Assembly: GCF_003614435.1 (NCBI RefSeq)
Contig: NZ_CP025546.1
Location: forward strand, 5,022,001-5,086,000
Source: Mycobacterium paragordonae
GTDB lineage: Bacteria > Actinomycetota > Actinomycetes > Mycobacteriales > Mycobacteriaceae
Direction: 5' to 3'
DNA: 64,000 nt
Position numbers and translations under genes: made by a program. Below the pieces are notes generated by a model. That model was not told the origin of the DNA, searched no databases, and worked only from the letters and a program-made list of their open reading frames with translations. Positions 33,072-43,383 of this stretch are shown in pieces. Position 1 is the first letter of the stretch. Each line of letters opens with the position of its first letter.

Positions 33072-34000
33072 CAGAAGTACCCCTGTCGCTTACGGTCTTC
33101 CATGCCGGCCTCCGATATCCGGTCGTCCGCCCTGGTGGCTCCGCGTTCTGTCAATCGTGACACCGCAGTCTCGGCAATCACCTCCGACACGGTGGCCGCC
33201 TCGGATTCGACGCAGCCGGTGCAGGTGACGTCGCCGACCGTGCGGAACCGCACCGAGGTCTCGAACACCTTCTCGTCGGCGCGCGGCTGCAGGTGCCGGT
33301 GCACCGCCAGCAGCATGCCGTCACGCTGAAAAACCTTGCGCGGGTGGGCAAAGTAGATCGACGGCAACTTCACCTTCTCGGCGCCGATGTAAGACCAGAT
33401 GTCGAACTCGGTCCAGTTGGACAGCGGGAAGACCCGGATGTGCTCGCCCTTGTGGTGGCGCCCGTTGTAGAGGTTCCACAATTCGGGACGCTGCGCCTTC
33501 GGGTCCCACTGGCCGAACTCGTCGCGGAAGCTGAACACCCGCTCTTTGGCCCGCGCCTTCTCCTCGTCGCGCCGGGCGCCGCCGAAGGCCGCGTCGAATT
33601 TGTTCTCGCCGATGGCGCGCAGCAGCGTCACGGTCTGCAGCGGGTTGCGCGACGGGATGGTCTCGACCACCCGGCCGGCGTCGATGTCGTCCTGCACCGA
33701 GGCCACCACCAGGCGCACCCCGGCTTCTGCGACCAGCTCATCGCGGGTCTGCAGGACCTCGTCGAAGTTGTGGCCAGTGTCCACGTGCATCACCGGGAAC
33801 GGTAGGCGGCCGGGCCGAAAAGCCTTGAGCGCCAAATGCAACATGACGATCGAGTCTTTGCCGCCGGAGAACAGCAGCACTGGGCGCTCGAATTCGGCGG
33901 CCACTTCCCGAATGATGTGGATCGCCTCGGCTTCGAGCGAGCGCAGATGGCTCAACTCGTACTGACCGACGGCGGGGCCGGCTTTGACGTCGGTAGTCAT
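33071..34000 (-). CDS. cysD: Sulfate adenylyltransferase subunit 2
   Basis: 309 residues from ATG 34000 (34006 also possible). PP-loop ATP pyrophosphatase: RPVLLFSGGKDSIVMLHLAL (SGGKDS), then MHVDTGHNFDEVLQTRDELV, GARRDEEKARAKERVFSFRD and a Cys pair in DVTCTGCVES. Ends RKRQGYF. Partner of CysN in APS synthesis. A near-consensus promoter lies upstream. The M. tuberculosis equivalent is Rv1285. Confidence 0.96.
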   Translation of the reverse strand: MTTDVKAGPAVGQYELSHLRSLEAEAIHIIREVAAEFERPVLLFSGGKDSIVMLHLALKAFRPGRLPFPVMHVDTGHNFDEVLQTRDELVAEAGVRLVVASVQDDIDAGRVVETIPSRNPLQTVTLLRAIGENKFDAAFGGARRDEEKARAKERVFSFRDEFGQWDPKAQRPELWNLYNGRHHKGEHIRVFPLSNWTEFDIWSYIGAEKVKLPSIYFAHPRKVFQRDGMLLAVHRHLQPRADEKVFETSVRFRTVGDVTCTGCVESEAATVSEVIAETAVSRLTERGATRADDRISEAGMEDRKRQGYF

Positions 34001-34055
34001 CAGCATCGTTTCCCGGTTAAGTTGGTTGGATTGACCAGATTTACGGTTATTAGAG

Positions 34056-34087
34056 AATATAGAACCAGCCGCTGACGCCGGTGTCAA
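34056..34087 (-). promoter_or_regulatory. Candidate sigma-A promoter of cysD operon
   Basis: On the minus strand, TTGACA (34087-34082) and TATATT (34061-34056) are 20 bp apart; TCTATA two bases closer gives 18 bp. An unusually AT-rich stretch follows (TCTCTAATAACCG), upstream of cysD ATG 34000. Repressor sites for the Rrf2 protein would be expected here but I cannot name one with confidence. Confidence 0.5.
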
Positions 34088-34146
34088 TGCATCCGATCGC
34101 CGGTAGCGCGACGCGTTGTCGCGCGCGGGGCGTGCCGCGACAAGGG

Positions 34147-35412
34147 TCAGCGCAGCCCCGCCGCGCCGTCCAGTCCGATCAGCAGTCCGCGGCTGCCACC
34201 AGGACCACCGAGGCCATACGCCCCGCTGAATCCACCATTGCCGCCGGTGCCACCATCGCCGACAATCCAGGCGGCGCCGCCGGGGCCTCCAGTGCCGCCG
34301 CTGCCAATCGAGAAGTTGTCGCCTCCAGCACCGCCGTTACCGCCGTTGCCGATGACTCCGGATTTCCCGCCTGCACCGCCCTCGCCGCCTATGGAGGCGC
34401 TCGGACCGCTGGATATACCGCCGGTGCCCCCGGACCCGCCGGAGCCGACGAGTATGCCGCCAGTGCCCCCGGTTCCGCCATGTCCGCCGAACTTGCCGGT
34501 ACCGCCCGTACCCGCCGCGCCGCCATCACCGAAAAGCCCGCCGTCCCCGCCCGCGCCCCCGGCTCCACCGTTGCCCCGGTTGGTGTTGGAGGTGCTGTCC
34601 CCGCCGAGGCCACCCGCTCCACCCGGTCCGAATAGTCCGCCGTGCCCGCCGGCGCCGCCGGTGCCGCCCACGCCACCCTCGGAACTGGTCGAACCAGCCG
34701 CACCGCCGGCACCCCCCGCGCCGAACAACCCACCGGCACCGCCGGTTCCGCCCGCGCCACCGGGCAGGCCAGTGACGAACCCGTAAGAACCCCCACCCGC
34801 GCCGCCGGCACCGCCGGTACCGAACAGCAGCCCGCCCATCCCGCCCGCGCCTCCGGCGCCGCCGGGCAGGTTCAGAGCGAGCCCACCGGCGCCGCCGGCG
34901 CCACCGTTACCGATGAGCCCCGCCCGACCGCCGTTGCCACCCGGCCTGCCGGTTGCAGCGCCCACCGTCGCGGACCCCCCGTTGCCGCCGTTGCCGATCA
35001 ACCATCCAGCGTCCCCGCCGTTGGCTCCGCTGCCCGGAGCTGCGTTGGCGCCGTTGCCGATCAGAGGTCGACCAGTCAGCGTCAGGAACGGCGCATTGAT
35101 CACGGCGAGCGCAGTCTGCAACGGGGAGGCCGCCGCGGCCTCAGCACTGGCATAGGCACCGGCACCCTCGGTCAGCGCCCGTACGAACTGGTCATGGAAT
35201 GTCGCGACCTGCGCGCTGAGCGCCTGGTACTCCCGGGCATGAGCGTTGAACACGCTCGCGATCGCCGCTGACACCTCATCGGCACCAGCGGACAGGACCG
35301 TCGTCGTTCGAGCGGTCGCGGCGGCGTTGGCATCGTTGAGCGCCGAAGCAATGCGGCCCAAATCAGTTGCGGCCGTGGTCATTAGCTCCGGCACCGCATT
35401 CAGATACGACAT
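34147..35412 (-). CDS. PE_PGRS family protein
   Basis: 421 residues. The N-terminal PE domain (~1-95; [20 protein letters not shown] ... [10 protein letters not shown], containing a YxxxE ESX secretion-type motif) is followed by a linker ([20 protein letters not shown]) and a PGRS region of about 300 residues of GGxGGx repeats to the end ([12 protein letters not shown]). PE proteins are secreted or surface-bound through ESX-5 in slow growers. It sits between the paaI-like/canA genes and cysD, where M. tuberculosis has none in this interval as far as I recall. Confidence 0.95.
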   Translation of the reverse strand: MSYLNAVPELMTTAATDLGRIASALNDANAAATARTTTVLSAGADEVSAAIASVFNAHAREYQALSAQVATFHDQFVRALTEGAGAYASAEAAAASPLQTALAVINAPFLTLTGRPLIGNGANAAPGSGANGGDAGWLIGNGGNGGSATVGAATGRPGGNGGRAGLIGNGGAGGAGGLALNLPGGAGGAGGMGGLLFGTGGAGGAGGGSYGFVTGLPGGAGGTGGAGGLFGAGGAGGAAGSTSSEGGVGGTGGAGGHGGLFGPGGAGGLGGDSTSNTNRGNGGAGGAGGDGGLFGDGGAAGTGGTGKFGGHGGTGGTGGILVGSGGSGGTGGISSGPSASIGGEGGAGGKSGVIGNGGNGGAGGDNFSIGSGGTGGPGGAAWIVGDGGTGGNGGFSGAYGLGGPGGSRGLLIGLDGAAGLR

Positions 35413-35512
35413 CTCTTGACACTCTCCCGCTCGGCCTGACGACTTCGGTATTCACGCACGGGCATGGTTACCATCGAGCCCAGCGTGGCGGGAAACGACG
35501 TGACGGCATTAG

Positions 35513-35524
35513 GTAGTCGACTAC
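35513..35524. promoter_or_regulatory. 12-bp perfect palindrome
   Basis: GTAGTCGACTAC in the 230-bp divergent region between PE_PGRS and the PaaI-like gene, about 100 bp from the PE_PGRS start and 120 bp from the thioesterase start. The symmetry suits a dimeric repressor operator. No regulator is adjacent. Confidence 0.4.
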
Positions 35525-35642
35525 TTCATTTTCAGAGGGCTTTCGCGCTGGATGGTCGGTGAGAGGGACGAGCAGCCTCAGGATTAGGACATCCCAAGGC
35601 CAGACCCTTTTGCTGCGGACGAACGCACGCAAGCATGGACCG

Positions 35643-36068
35643 GTGAGCACCCCTACCGAATCCGCGAACGGCCGCGACGTGATCGCGGCGTTTCTGCCGC
35701 AGTCCCCTTTCGCCGCCAAGCTCGGCATTGTCGTCGACCATCTGGGTGACGACGAAGTCCGACTGCGTCTGCCGTGGGATCCGGCCACCGCCACCGTGGC
35801 CGACATCGTGCATGGCGGTGCCCTAGCCACGCTCGCCGATTTGGCGGTGATGGCGGCGGCGTGGTGTGGCCGGGAGGCGCCGCCTCAGTTACGCGGAGTG
35901 ACCGTGTCGCTGAATCTGGATTTCATCGCGCCCGCGCGCGCCACCGACGTGATCGCAGTCGGCCGCGCGCTGCGGCGGGGCCGCTCGCTGGTCAACTGTG
36001 AGGCCGAGATCGTGGACCCGCAGGGTGCACTGCTCGCCAAGGCGCTGGCGGTCTACAAGGTGGGCTGA
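35643..36068 (+). CDS. PaaI-type hotdog thioesterase
   Basis: 141 residues from GTG 35643. Hotdog fold: FLPQSPFAAKLGIVVDHLGD, VADIVHGGALATLADLAVMA (the HGG motif with the catalytic region) and VTVSLNLDFIAPARATDVIA, ending LLAKALAVYKVG. Acyl-CoA thioesterase of the PaaI/YiiD class; the acyl substrate is unknown. It ends 11 bp before the convergent canA gene. Confidence 0.88.
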   Translation: MSTPTESANGRDVIAAFLPQSPFAAKLGIVVDHLGDDEVRLRLPWDPATATVADIVHGGALATLADLAVMAAAWCGREAPPQLRGVTVSLNLDFIAPARATDVIAVGRALRRGRSLVNCEAEIVDPQGALLAKALAVYKVG

Positions 36069-36079
36069 TGCGCTTGCGC

Positions 36080-36571
36080 CTAGAGGGTGACCTCTTCGAG
36101 CTTGCCGGTCGCGACGTCGAAGATGAACCCGCGCAACGACTCATGCTTGGTGACGAATGGACTGTTCTCGATCCGGCGCAGTGACTGGCGGACATCCTCG
36201 GCGATGTCCGGAAACGCCTCGGCCGCCCACGGCGGCTTGACGCCGGTCTCCTCCTGGATGCTGCGCTTGAACTCGTCGTCATTGAAGGTGAGCATGCCGC
36301 AGTCGGTGTGGTGGATCAGGATGATCTCCTTGGTCCCCAGCAGTCGCTGGGAGATCGCCAGCGACCGGATGGCGTCGTCGGTGGCCACGCCGCCGGCATT
36401 GCGGATGACGTGCGACTCCCCCTCGTTGATCCCGAGCGCACGGTAGACGTCGAGGCGGGCATCCATGCACGCCAGCACCGCGACGTGTTTGCTCGGCGGC
36501 AGCGGCAGCGGCCCCTGAAAGTTGCTCGCGTAGTTGGCGTTGTTGGCTAGGTAGTCGTCGGTAACCGTCAC
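36080..36571 (-). CDS. canA: Beta-carbonic anhydrase
   Basis: 163 residues. Zinc ligands and active site seen: VAVLACMDARLDVYRALG (Cys35, Asp37, Arg39), HHTDCGMLTF (His ~88, Cys ~91) and VIRNAGG. It interconverts CO2 and bicarbonate in the cytosol. Equivalent to Rv1284. Convergent with the PaaI-like gene; divergent from oppB with ~155 bp between. Confidence 0.95.
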   Translation of the reverse strand: MTVTDDYLANNANYASNFQGPLPLPPSKHVAVLACMDARLDVYRALGINEGESHVIRNAGGVATDDAIRSLAISQRLLGTKEIILIHHTDCGMLTFNDDEFKRSIQEETGVKPPWAAEAFPDIAEDVRQSLRRIENSPFVTKHESLRGFIFDVATGKLEEVTL

Positions 36572-36726
36572 GCAAGTCTCCCTCGGGTATCGCGGAATTT
36601 TATTTGCCAGCGGGTCGCCGCGGATCTTAACAATCGGTCGGCCGGATTACACCGGTGCGAATCAGCCGGATCTGAATGTTCGGCACCGGATCGCTACCCT
36701 GTCCCAATGCGGCAGGGTGGTAGGGC

Positions 36727-37704
36727 GTGACGCGTTTTCTGCTGCGCCGGCTGGCGAAGTACTTCGTGCTGCTGGCACTAGCGTCATTTCTGACCTTCTG
36801 CCTCACCTCGGTGGCGTTCTCGCCGCTGGAAAGTCTGATGCAGCGCAGTCCGCGCCCGCCCAAAGCGGTGATCGACGCCAAGGCGCACGACCTCGGCCTG
36901 GACCGGCCGATCCCGATCCGGTACGTGAACTGGGTTTCGCACGCCGTGCACGGCGATTTCGGCAAGACGGTGACCGGGCAGCCGGTCGGCGTCGAGTTGG
37001 GCCGCCGCATCGGGGTCACCCTGCGGCTGCTGGTCATCGGATCGGTGCTGGGCACGCTGCTGGGGGTGACGCTCGGGGCGTGGGGCGCGATCCGCCAGTA
37101 TCGGCTCAGCGACCGCGTGGTCACCATCTCGGCATTGCTCATCCTGAGTACGCCGACGTTCGTCATCGCCAACCTGCTGATCATGGGGGCGCTGCGGACG
37201 AACTGGGCGCTCGGTTTCCAGCTCTTCGACTACACCGGCGAGACGTCACCGGGTGTGATCGAGGGCAGTTGGGCGGCGGTCGGCGACCGGTTGAAGCATT
37301 TGATACTTCCCACTCTCACCCTGACGCTGGGCGCCGCGGCCGGCTACAGCCGCTACCAGCGCAACGCGATGCTCGACGTGCTCGGGCAGGACTTCATCCG
37401 CACCGCCCGCGCCAAGGGCCTGACCCGCCGCCGCGCACTGGTCAAACACGGCCTGCGCACCGCGCTGATCCCGATGGCGACCCTGTTCGCCTACAGCGTC
37501 GCCGGACTCGTCGGGGGTGCGGTGTTCGTCGAGAAGATCTTCGGCTGGCACGGCATGGGCGAATGGACGATCCGCGGCATCGCCACCCAGGACACCAACA
37601 TCATTGCCGCGATCACGCTGTTCTCCGCCGCCGTCACGTTGCTGGCCGGGCTGTTGTCCGACATCCTCTATGCGGCGCTGGACCCGCGGGTGCGTGTGTC
37701 ATGA
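36727..37704 (+). CDS. oppB: Oligopeptide ABC importer, permease B
   Basis: 325 residues, six helices. Family signatures: LRRLAKYFVLLALASFLTFC start, DLGLDRPIPIRYVNW, then the EAA-like loop YQRNAMLDVLGQDFIRTARA and KGLTRRRALVKHGLRTALIP, with VFVEKIFGWHGMGEWTIRGI. GTG 36727 is the start. Overlaps oppC by four bases (ATGA). First gene of oppBCDA (Rv1283c-Rv1280c equivalents). Confidence 0.93.
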   Translation: MTRFLLRRLAKYFVLLALASFLTFCLTSVAFSPLESLMQRSPRPPKAVIDAKAHDLGLDRPIPIRYVNWVSHAVHGDFGKTVTGQPVGVELGRRIGVTLRLLVIGSVLGTLLGVTLGAWGAIRQYRLSDRVVTISALLILSTPTFVIANLLIMGALRTNWALGFQLFDYTGETSPGVIEGSWAAVGDRLKHLILPTLTLTLGAAAGYSRYQRNAMLDVLGQDFIRTARAKGLTRRRALVKHGLRTALIPMATLFAYSVAGLVGGAVFVEKIFGWHGMGEWTIRGIATQDTNIIAAITLFSAAVTLLAGLLSDILYAALDPRVRVS

Positions 37705-38591
37705 CCGCGGTCAAAGCCGTCGAATTCACCTCACGTCGCACGCTGGTGCTGCGCCGGTTCCTGCGCAACCGTTCGGCGGTGGTGGCCCTGGCGTTGCTGG
37801 TGCTGTTGTTCATCGGGTGTTACGCACTGCCGCCGCTGCTGCCCTTCTCCTACCGCGACCTCGACTTCAACGCGCTGCTGCAGCCACCCAACGCCCGGCA
37901 CTGGTTAGGCACCAACGCAATTGGTCAGGACATGCTGGCGCAGACGCTGCGCGGCATGCAGAAGTCGATGTTGATCGGCCTCTGCGTCGCGATCATGTCC
38001 ACCGGTATCGCCGCCACCGTCGGCTCGATCGCCGGCTATTTCAAGGACTGGCGCGACGGGGTGCTCATGTTCGTGGTCGACCTGATGCTGGTGGTGCCGA
38101 GTTTCATTCTGATCGCCATCGTTTCGCCGCGGACCAGGAATTCGGCCAACATCATGTCGCTGGTGCTGCTGCTGGCCGCCTTCAGCTGGATGATCAGCTC
38201 GCGCATGGTGCGCGGCCTGACGATGAGCCTGCGCGAGCACGACTTCATCAGGGCCGCAAGGTACATGGGCGTCTCGAGCCGGCGGATCATCGTCGGCCAT
38301 GTGCTGCCCAACGTGGCGTCCATCCTGATCATCGACGCCACCCTGAACGTAGGGTTCGCCATCCTGGCCGAAACCGGTTTGAGCTTCCTGGGTTTCGGCG
38401 TGCAGCCCCCTGATGTGTCGCTGGGCACCCTGATCGCCGACGGCACCCAGGCCGCCACCACCTTCCCCTGGGTTTTCCTGGTTCCGGCCGGAGTGTTGGT
38501 GCTGATCGTCTTGTGCGCCAACCTGACCGGAGACGGCCTGCGTGACGCGCTGGATCCCGGCGCCAGGACATTGCGACGGGGGGCCGAATGA
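37701..38591 (+). CDS. oppC: Oligopeptide ABC importer, permease C
   Basis: 296 residues. Cytoplasmic N-terminus, first helix [43 protein letters not shown] loop [20 protein letters not shown] and [20 protein letters not shown], and the ending [20 protein letters not shown]. The ATG lies in the oppB stop and its own stop overlaps oppD (ATGA), so all are coupled. Confidence 0.93.
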   Translation: MTAVKAVEFTSRRTLVLRRFLRNRSAVVALALLVLLFIGCYALPPLLPFSYRDLDFNALLQPPNARHWLGTNAIGQDMLAQTLRGMQKSMLIGLCVAIMSTGIAATVGSIAGYFKDWRDGVLMFVVDLMLVVPSFILIAIVSPRTRNSANIMSLVLLLAAFSWMISSRMVRGLTMSLREHDFIRAARYMGVSSRRIIVGHVLPNVASILIIDATLNVGFAILAETGLSFLGFGVQPPDVSLGTLIADGTQAATTFPWVFLVPAGVLVLIVLCANLTGDGLRDALDPGARTLRRGAE

Positions 38592-40423
38592 GTTCCCTGC
38601 TGGAGGTGGCCGACCTGGCCGTCACCTTCCCCACTGACGGCATCCCGGTGACCGCGGTCCGCGGCATCAGCTACCACGTCAACCCCGGTGAAGTGGTCGC
38701 GATGGTGGGCGAATCGGGGTCGGGCAAGTCCGCGGCGGCGATGGCGGTGATGGGCCTGCTGCCGGAGTACGCCACGGTGAGCGGCTCGGTGCGACTGCAG
38801 GGCACCGAACTGCTGGGTCTCGGCGACGACGGCATGTCGCGGTTTCGGGGCAAGTCGATCGGCATGGTGTTCCAGGACCCGATGTCCGCGCTGACCCCGG
38901 TTTATACCGTCGGCGATCAGATCGCCGAGGCGGTCCGGGTACATCAGCACGACGTCGGGAAAAGGGCGGCCCGCGAGCGTGCGGTGGAATTGCTTGAGCT
39001 CGTGGGTATTACGCAGCCTGCCCAGCGGGCCCGGGCCTTTCCGCACGAGCTGTCCGGTGGTGAACGGCAACGGGTGGTGATCGCAATGGCGATCGCTAAT
39101 GACCCGGACCTGCTGATCTGCGACGAACCGACCACCGCGCTGGACGTGACCGTGCAGGCCCAGATCCTCGAGGTGCTCAAGAAGGCGCGCGACGTCACCG
39201 GCGCCGGCGTGCTGATCATCACCCACGACCTTGGTGTGGTCGCCGAGTTCGCCGACCGGGCCCTGGTGATGTACGCCGGTCGGGTGGTCGAGTCGGCCGG
39301 CGTCAGCGACCTGTACCGAGACCGTCAAATGCCCTACACCATCGGATTATTGGGCTCGGTGCCGCGACTGGACGCCCCGCAAGGCACCCGGCTGGTGCCC
39401 ATACCCGGCGCCCCGCCGTCGCTGGCAGGCCTGGAGCCGGGCTGCCCCTTCGCGCCGCGCTGCCCGCTGGCCATCGACGAATGCCGCACTGCGGAGCCGG
39501 AATTGATCGAAGTCGGACCCGGGCATCGGGCAGCCTGCATCCGCACCGAGAAGGCCGCGGGACGCAGCGCCGCCGAAATCTACGACGTCAATACCGAACA
39601 GGTGGTCGCCGCGCCAGATGACTCGACCGTCGTCGTGCGGGTCCGGGATCTGGTCAAGACCTATCCCCTGACCAAGGGCGTCGTGCTGCGCCGCACCGTC
39701 GGTGAGGTCCGGGCCGTCGACGGCGTCAGTTTCGAGCTGCAGCAGGGCCGCACGGTGGGCATCGTCGGCGAATCCGGTTCCGGCAAGTCGACCACGTTGA
39801 ACCAGATCCTGGAACTGACGGCACCGCAGTCGGGTTCGATCGAGGTGCTCGGCACCGATGTCAGCACGCTTCGCACGGGCAGCCGACGATCGCTGCGCCG
39901 GAATATCCAGGCGGTGTTCCAGGATCCGGTGGCGTCGCTGGATCCGCGACTTCCCGTCTCCGAGTTATTGGCTGAATCGTTGCGGGCCAACGGGTTCAGC
40001 CGGAACGACAGCAACGCCCGGGTGGCCGAGTTGCTGGACATCGTGGGTCTGCGCCGCGCCGACGCCAACCGCTATCCCGCCGAGTTCTCCGGCGGGCAGA
40101 AGCAGCGCATCGGTATCGCGCGGGCGTTGGCCCTGCAACCCCAGATCCTGGCGCTCGACGAACCCGTGTCGGCCCTGGATGTCTCGATCCAGGCCGGCAT
40201 CATCAACCTGCTGCTCGACCTGCAGGATCAGTTCAGCCTGTCATATCTCTTTGTCTCTCATGATCTTTCGGTGGTCAAACACCTGGCCCATCAGGTGGTG
40301 GTGATGTTCCGCGGTGCCGTGGTGGAACAGGGCGACAGCGAGCAGGTGTTCAACAACCCGCAACACGAGTACACCCGCCGGCTGTTGGGTGCGGTGCCGC
40401 AACCGGAGCCGGGCCATGCGTAG
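38588..40423 (+). CDS. oppD: Oligopeptide ABC importer, fused double ATPase
   Basis: 611 residues, two NBDs in one chain (OppD-OppF fusion, as in M. tuberculosis OppD). NBD1: [40 protein letters not shown] and [13 protein letters not shown] zinc-type Cys region [14 protein letters not shown] follows. NBD2: [40 protein letters not shown] and [14 protein letters not shown]. Powers peptide uptake through OppBC. Overlaps oppA by eight bases. Confidence 0.95.
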   Translation: MSSLLEVADLAVTFPTDGIPVTAVRGISYHVNPGEVVAMVGESGSGKSAAAMAVMGLLPEYATVSGSVRLQGTELLGLGDDGMSRFRGKSIGMVFQDPMSALTPVYTVGDQIAEAVRVHQHDVGKRAARERAVELLELVGITQPAQRARAFPHELSGGERQRVVIAMAIANDPDLLICDEPTTALDVTVQAQILEVLKKARDVTGAGVLIITHDLGVVAEFADRALVMYAGRVVESAGVSDLYRDRQMPYTIGLLGSVPRLDAPQGTRLVPIPGAPPSLAGLEPGCPFAPRCPLAIDECRTAEPELIEVGPGHRAACIRTEKAAGRSAAEIYDVNTEQVVAAPDDSTVVVRVRDLVKTYPLTKGVVLRRTVGEVRAVDGVSFELQQGRTVGIVGESGSGKSTTLNQILELTAPQSGSIEVLGTDVSTLRTGSRRSLRRNIQAVFQDPVASLDPRLPVSELLAESLRANGFSRNDSNARVAELLDIVGLRRADANRYPAEFSGGQKQRIGIARALALQPQILALDEPVSALDVSIQAGIINLLLDLQDQFSLSYLFVSHDLSVVKHLAHQVVVMFRGAVVEQGDSEQVFNNPQHEYTRRLLGAVPQPEPGHA

Positions 40424-42083
40424 CCGGGCGGGCCGGGTCGCGGCGGCAATCCTGGTCGCCGCATCGGTGTTGTCCGGGTGCTCGACCGGCGGCCAACTGA
40501 CACCCACCGGCCGCGGCGCCGTCGGCACCGCGAGCGACCTCAACCCACAGAACCCGCAGACCCTGCAAGAGGGCGGCAACCTGCGGCTGGCCCTGATCGA
40601 CTTCCCGCCCAACTTCAACATCCTGCACATCGACGGCAACTCCTCGGAGACCGCCGGAATGCTGAAATCCACACTGCCCAGCGCCTTCACCATCGCCGCA
40701 GACGGCTCGGCGACTGTCAACACCAACTACTTCACCAGCGTCGAGCTCACCGGGACCAACCCGCAGGTCATCACCTACACCATCAACCCGAAGGCGGTCT
40801 GGTCCGACGGCAGCCCCATCACCTGGCGCGACATTGCCAGCCAGATCCACGCCACCAGTGGGACGGATACCGCCTTCGAGATCGCCACCACCAACGGCGC
40901 CGACCGCGTCGCCTCGGTGACCCGGGGCGTCGACGACCGCCAGGCGATCATGACCTTCGCCAAGCCCTACGCCGAGTGGCGCGGCATGTTCGCCGGCAAC
41001 GGCATGCTGCTGCCCGAAAGCGTGACCGCCACCCCGGAGGCGTTCAACAAGGGTTGGCTGGACGCTCCGGGTCTGTCCGCCGGACCGTTCATCGTCAGCA
41101 CGCTCGATCGGGCCAAACAGCGAATCGTGTTGACCCGAAACCCCAGATGGTGGGGCACCCAGCCGCGACTGGACTCCATCACCTACCTGGTGCTTGACGA
41201 CCCGGCCCGGTTGCCGGCCCTGCAGAACAACACCATCGACGCCACCGGCGTAGCCTCGCTCGACCAACTCATCATCGCCGAACGCACCAAGGGGATCTCG
41301 ATCCGGCAGGCGCCGGCACCGGTGTGGACGCACTTCACGATGAACGGCGCCAACGGGTCGATCCTGTCCGACCGGTCACTGCGGTTGGCGGTCAGCGAAG
41401 GCATCGACCGGCGCACCATCGCCAACGTTGCGCTACACGGCCTCACCGGCGACCCGGTCCCGCTGAACAATCACATCTTCGTGGCCGGGCAGGAAGGCTA
41501 CCAGGACAACAGCATTCCGTACGACCCGGAGCGGGCCAAACGTGAACTCGACGCGCTGGGCTGGAAGCTGAACTCCGAGAGCGGTTTCCGTGAGAAGGAC
41601 GGCCGGCAGCTGGTGGTGCGGATGCTGTTCTACGACGCGCAGAGCACCAAAGCGGTCACCCAGATCGCCCAGCACAGCCTCGCCGAGGTCGGTGTGAAGC
41701 TGGATCTGCAATCGCGTTCCGGCAGCGGCTTTTTCCGCGACTACGTCAACGTCGGGGCGTTCGACATCGCGTTGTTCGGCTGGGTGGGCGACGCGTTCCC
41801 GCTGTCCGGCCTCACCCAGATCTACGCGTCCAACGGAGACAGCAACTTCGGCAAGATCGGCAGCCCGGAGATCGACGACGCGATCGAACGAACGCTGGGC
41901 GAACTCGACCCCGGCAAGGCCCGGGCGCTGGCCAACGACGTCGACCGGCTCATCTGGGCCGAAGGCTTCAGTTTGCCGCTGATCCAGTCTCCGGGCCCGG
42001 TGGCGGTGCGCAGCAAGCTGGCGAATTTCGGCGCTCGGGGGTTGGCCGACTTGGACTACACCGCAATCGGATTCATGCGCTGA
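40416..42083 (+). CDS. oppA: Oligopeptide-binding lipoprotein
   Basis: 555 residues. Lipobox LSGC (Cys ~24) after [18 protein letters not shown]; the mature lipoprotein is an SBP_bac_5 domain ([60 protein letters not shown]). It delivers peptides to OppBCD. Its end overlaps the convergent hydrolase gene by 11 bases. Confidence 0.93.
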   Translation: MRSRAGRVAAAILVAASVLSGCSTGGQLTPTGRGAVGTASDLNPQNPQTLQEGGNLRLALIDFPPNFNILHIDGNSSETAGMLKSTLPSAFTIAADGSATVNTNYFTSVELTGTNPQVITYTINPKAVWSDGSPITWRDIASQIHATSGTDTAFEIATTNGADRVASVTRGVDDRQAIMTFAKPYAEWRGMFAGNGMLLPESVTATPEAFNKGWLDAPGLSAGPFIVSTLDRAKQRIVLTRNPRWWGTQPRLDSITYLVLDDPARLPALQNNTIDATGVASLDQLIIAERTKGISIRQAPAPVWTHFTMNGANGSILSDRSLRLAVSEGIDRRTIANVALHGLTGDPVPLNNHIFVAGQEGYQDNSIPYDPERAKRELDALGWKLNSESGFREKDGRQLVVRMLFYDAQSTKAVTQIAQHSLAEVGVKLDLQSRSGSGFFRDYVNVGAFDIALFGWVGDAFPLSGLTQIYASNGDSNFGKIGSPEIDDAIERTLGELDPGKARALANDVDRLIWAEGFSLPLIQSPGPVAVRSKLANFGARGLADLDYTAIGFMR

Positions 42084-43314
42084 CGCGGTGCAGCAGCGGC
42101 GGCACGGCCGCCTCCACGGTGGCCGCGACGTCAATCGCCTTCCACAGCACACGCATCGGCAGCCGCGCCGGCAGCGCGTCCAGTTCCTCGGCACGCCCGG
42201 CCAGCCGGTCGAAGTCGCCGCGGCACACCGCGCGGGCGATCTCCAGCGCCGCGGGCTCGCGGAAGTCCAGCGCGCTGTGCGCCATGGTGGGCAACCGCAA
42301 CAGCCGGGCGTTCGGCAGCAGTGACATCGCACGTTCGGCCACCGCCAGCGGCGTGACCAGGTCACGGCCGCCGGCGATCACCACGGTCGGCCAGGTGAAT
42401 TTCGGCAACTCCGATATCAGGTCATAGGGTTCGGCTTCGAAATCGGCTGTCTTGACCAGTGTTTCGCGTACCGCCATGGCGGGGTCGAGTGGCAGCCCGT
42501 CCGGTTCGGCGGCGTAGTCGAGTTCGCGGAACGCGATGCGGCTCACCAGATCGGATTCGTAGCGGTACGGCACCTTCTGGCTGACGCCCATCGTGGTGAA
42601 GCGCACCAGCGCCCGCCACAGCATCCTGCGCCCGGTGAGCAGCAGGTCGAGTTGGTGGTTGAGCATCGGTGCCCCGCCGTAGCCGTACACCGTCGCGGCG
42701 ACCTGTCCCGCCGACGGCGTCATCACCCCGGCGTCGACGAGGCGCCGGATCTTGGGCGCCAGCTCCTCGGTGTCGGGGCTGTCGCCGGTCAGCAGCACGC
42801 CGCGGATCGCATCGCGCACCGCCACGATGTCGTGGGCGGACAGCACCGGCGAATCCAGGATCATCGCGTGCACCCGTTGCGGGTGGCGGACGCCGACGCC
42901 CGCGGCGATGTAGCTGCCGTAGGAGGAGCCGTAGATGACCGCCGAGTCCACGTGCGCGTCGTCCAGCACGGCGGCCACGTCGTCGACCACCTGCTCGACG
43001 GTCAGCGCCTCCGGGGGCAGGTCGGCGCCCGCATCGTCGTGGCGCGACATGCCCAGCCCCCGGTGCTCGATCATGATGACGTCGAGCCCGGCCGCTGCCG
43101 CGCGGCGCCGGAACCCCTGATACAGCCGCAGCGAGGCCACTCCCGGCCCGCCCGGGATGACCACCAGCGGATGCGCCGACTTGTGGCCGGTGCGGACGTA
43201 GAACAGGTCGAATTCGTCGTCGCTTCCCGGCGACACCGGCCGCCGTACCGGCCGCACTCCCGGCAACTTCGCCAGCTTGTCGTGCACCCGGCGCCGTCTG
43301 GCGTTCATGGTCAT
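42073..43314 (-). CDS. Proline-iminopeptidase-like alpha/beta hydrolase
   Basis: About 413 residues from ATG 43314 (43308 also in frame; a GTG at 43347 is less likely). Seen: VVIPGGPGVASLRLYQGFRR (the GGPG oxyanion motif of prolyl aminopeptidases), IEHRGLGMS, nucleophile elbow IYGSSYGSYIAAGVG (GSSYG), acid in IAGGRDLVTP and His in MAHSALDF. The S33 family releases N-terminal proline or acts as an exopeptidase; its place after the peptide importer fits peptide use (inference). Confidence 0.83.
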   Translation of the reverse strand: MTMNARRRRVHDKLAKLPGVRPVRRPVSPGSDDEFDLFYVRTGHKSAHPLVVIPGGPGVASLRLYQGFRRRAAAAGLDVIMIEHRGLGMSRHDDAGADLPPEALTVEQVVDDVAAVLDDAHVDSAVIYGSSYGSYIAAGVGVRHPQRVHAMILDSPVLSAHDIVAVRDAIRGVLLTGDSPDTEELAPKIRRLVDAGVMTPSAGQVAATVYGYGGAPMLNHQLDLLLTGRRMLWRALVRFTTMGVSQKVPYRYESDLVSRIAFRELDYAAEPDGLPLDPAMAVRETLVKTADFEAEPYDLISELPKFTWPTVVIAGGRDLVTPLAVAERAMSLLPNARLLRLPTMAHSALDFREPAALEIARAVCRGDFDRLAGRAEELDALPARLPMRVLWKAIDVAATVEAAVPPLLHRVSA

Positions 43315-43383
43315 CGGAGGCAGCCCGTCATGCGTGCCATTGTGCACAGATCACCGGTGCCCGGCACGTCGGTTGGCTGTGGG

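Noticed and set aside
34000..34140. Riboswitch (SAM or similar) upstream of cysD
   Set aside because: Only ~50 nt of leader after the likely promoter, with no conserved riboswitch core.
34147..35412. CRISPR-like or simple repeat array
   Set aside because: Repeats are coding GGxGGx of a PE_PGRS protein, irregular in length and without spacers.
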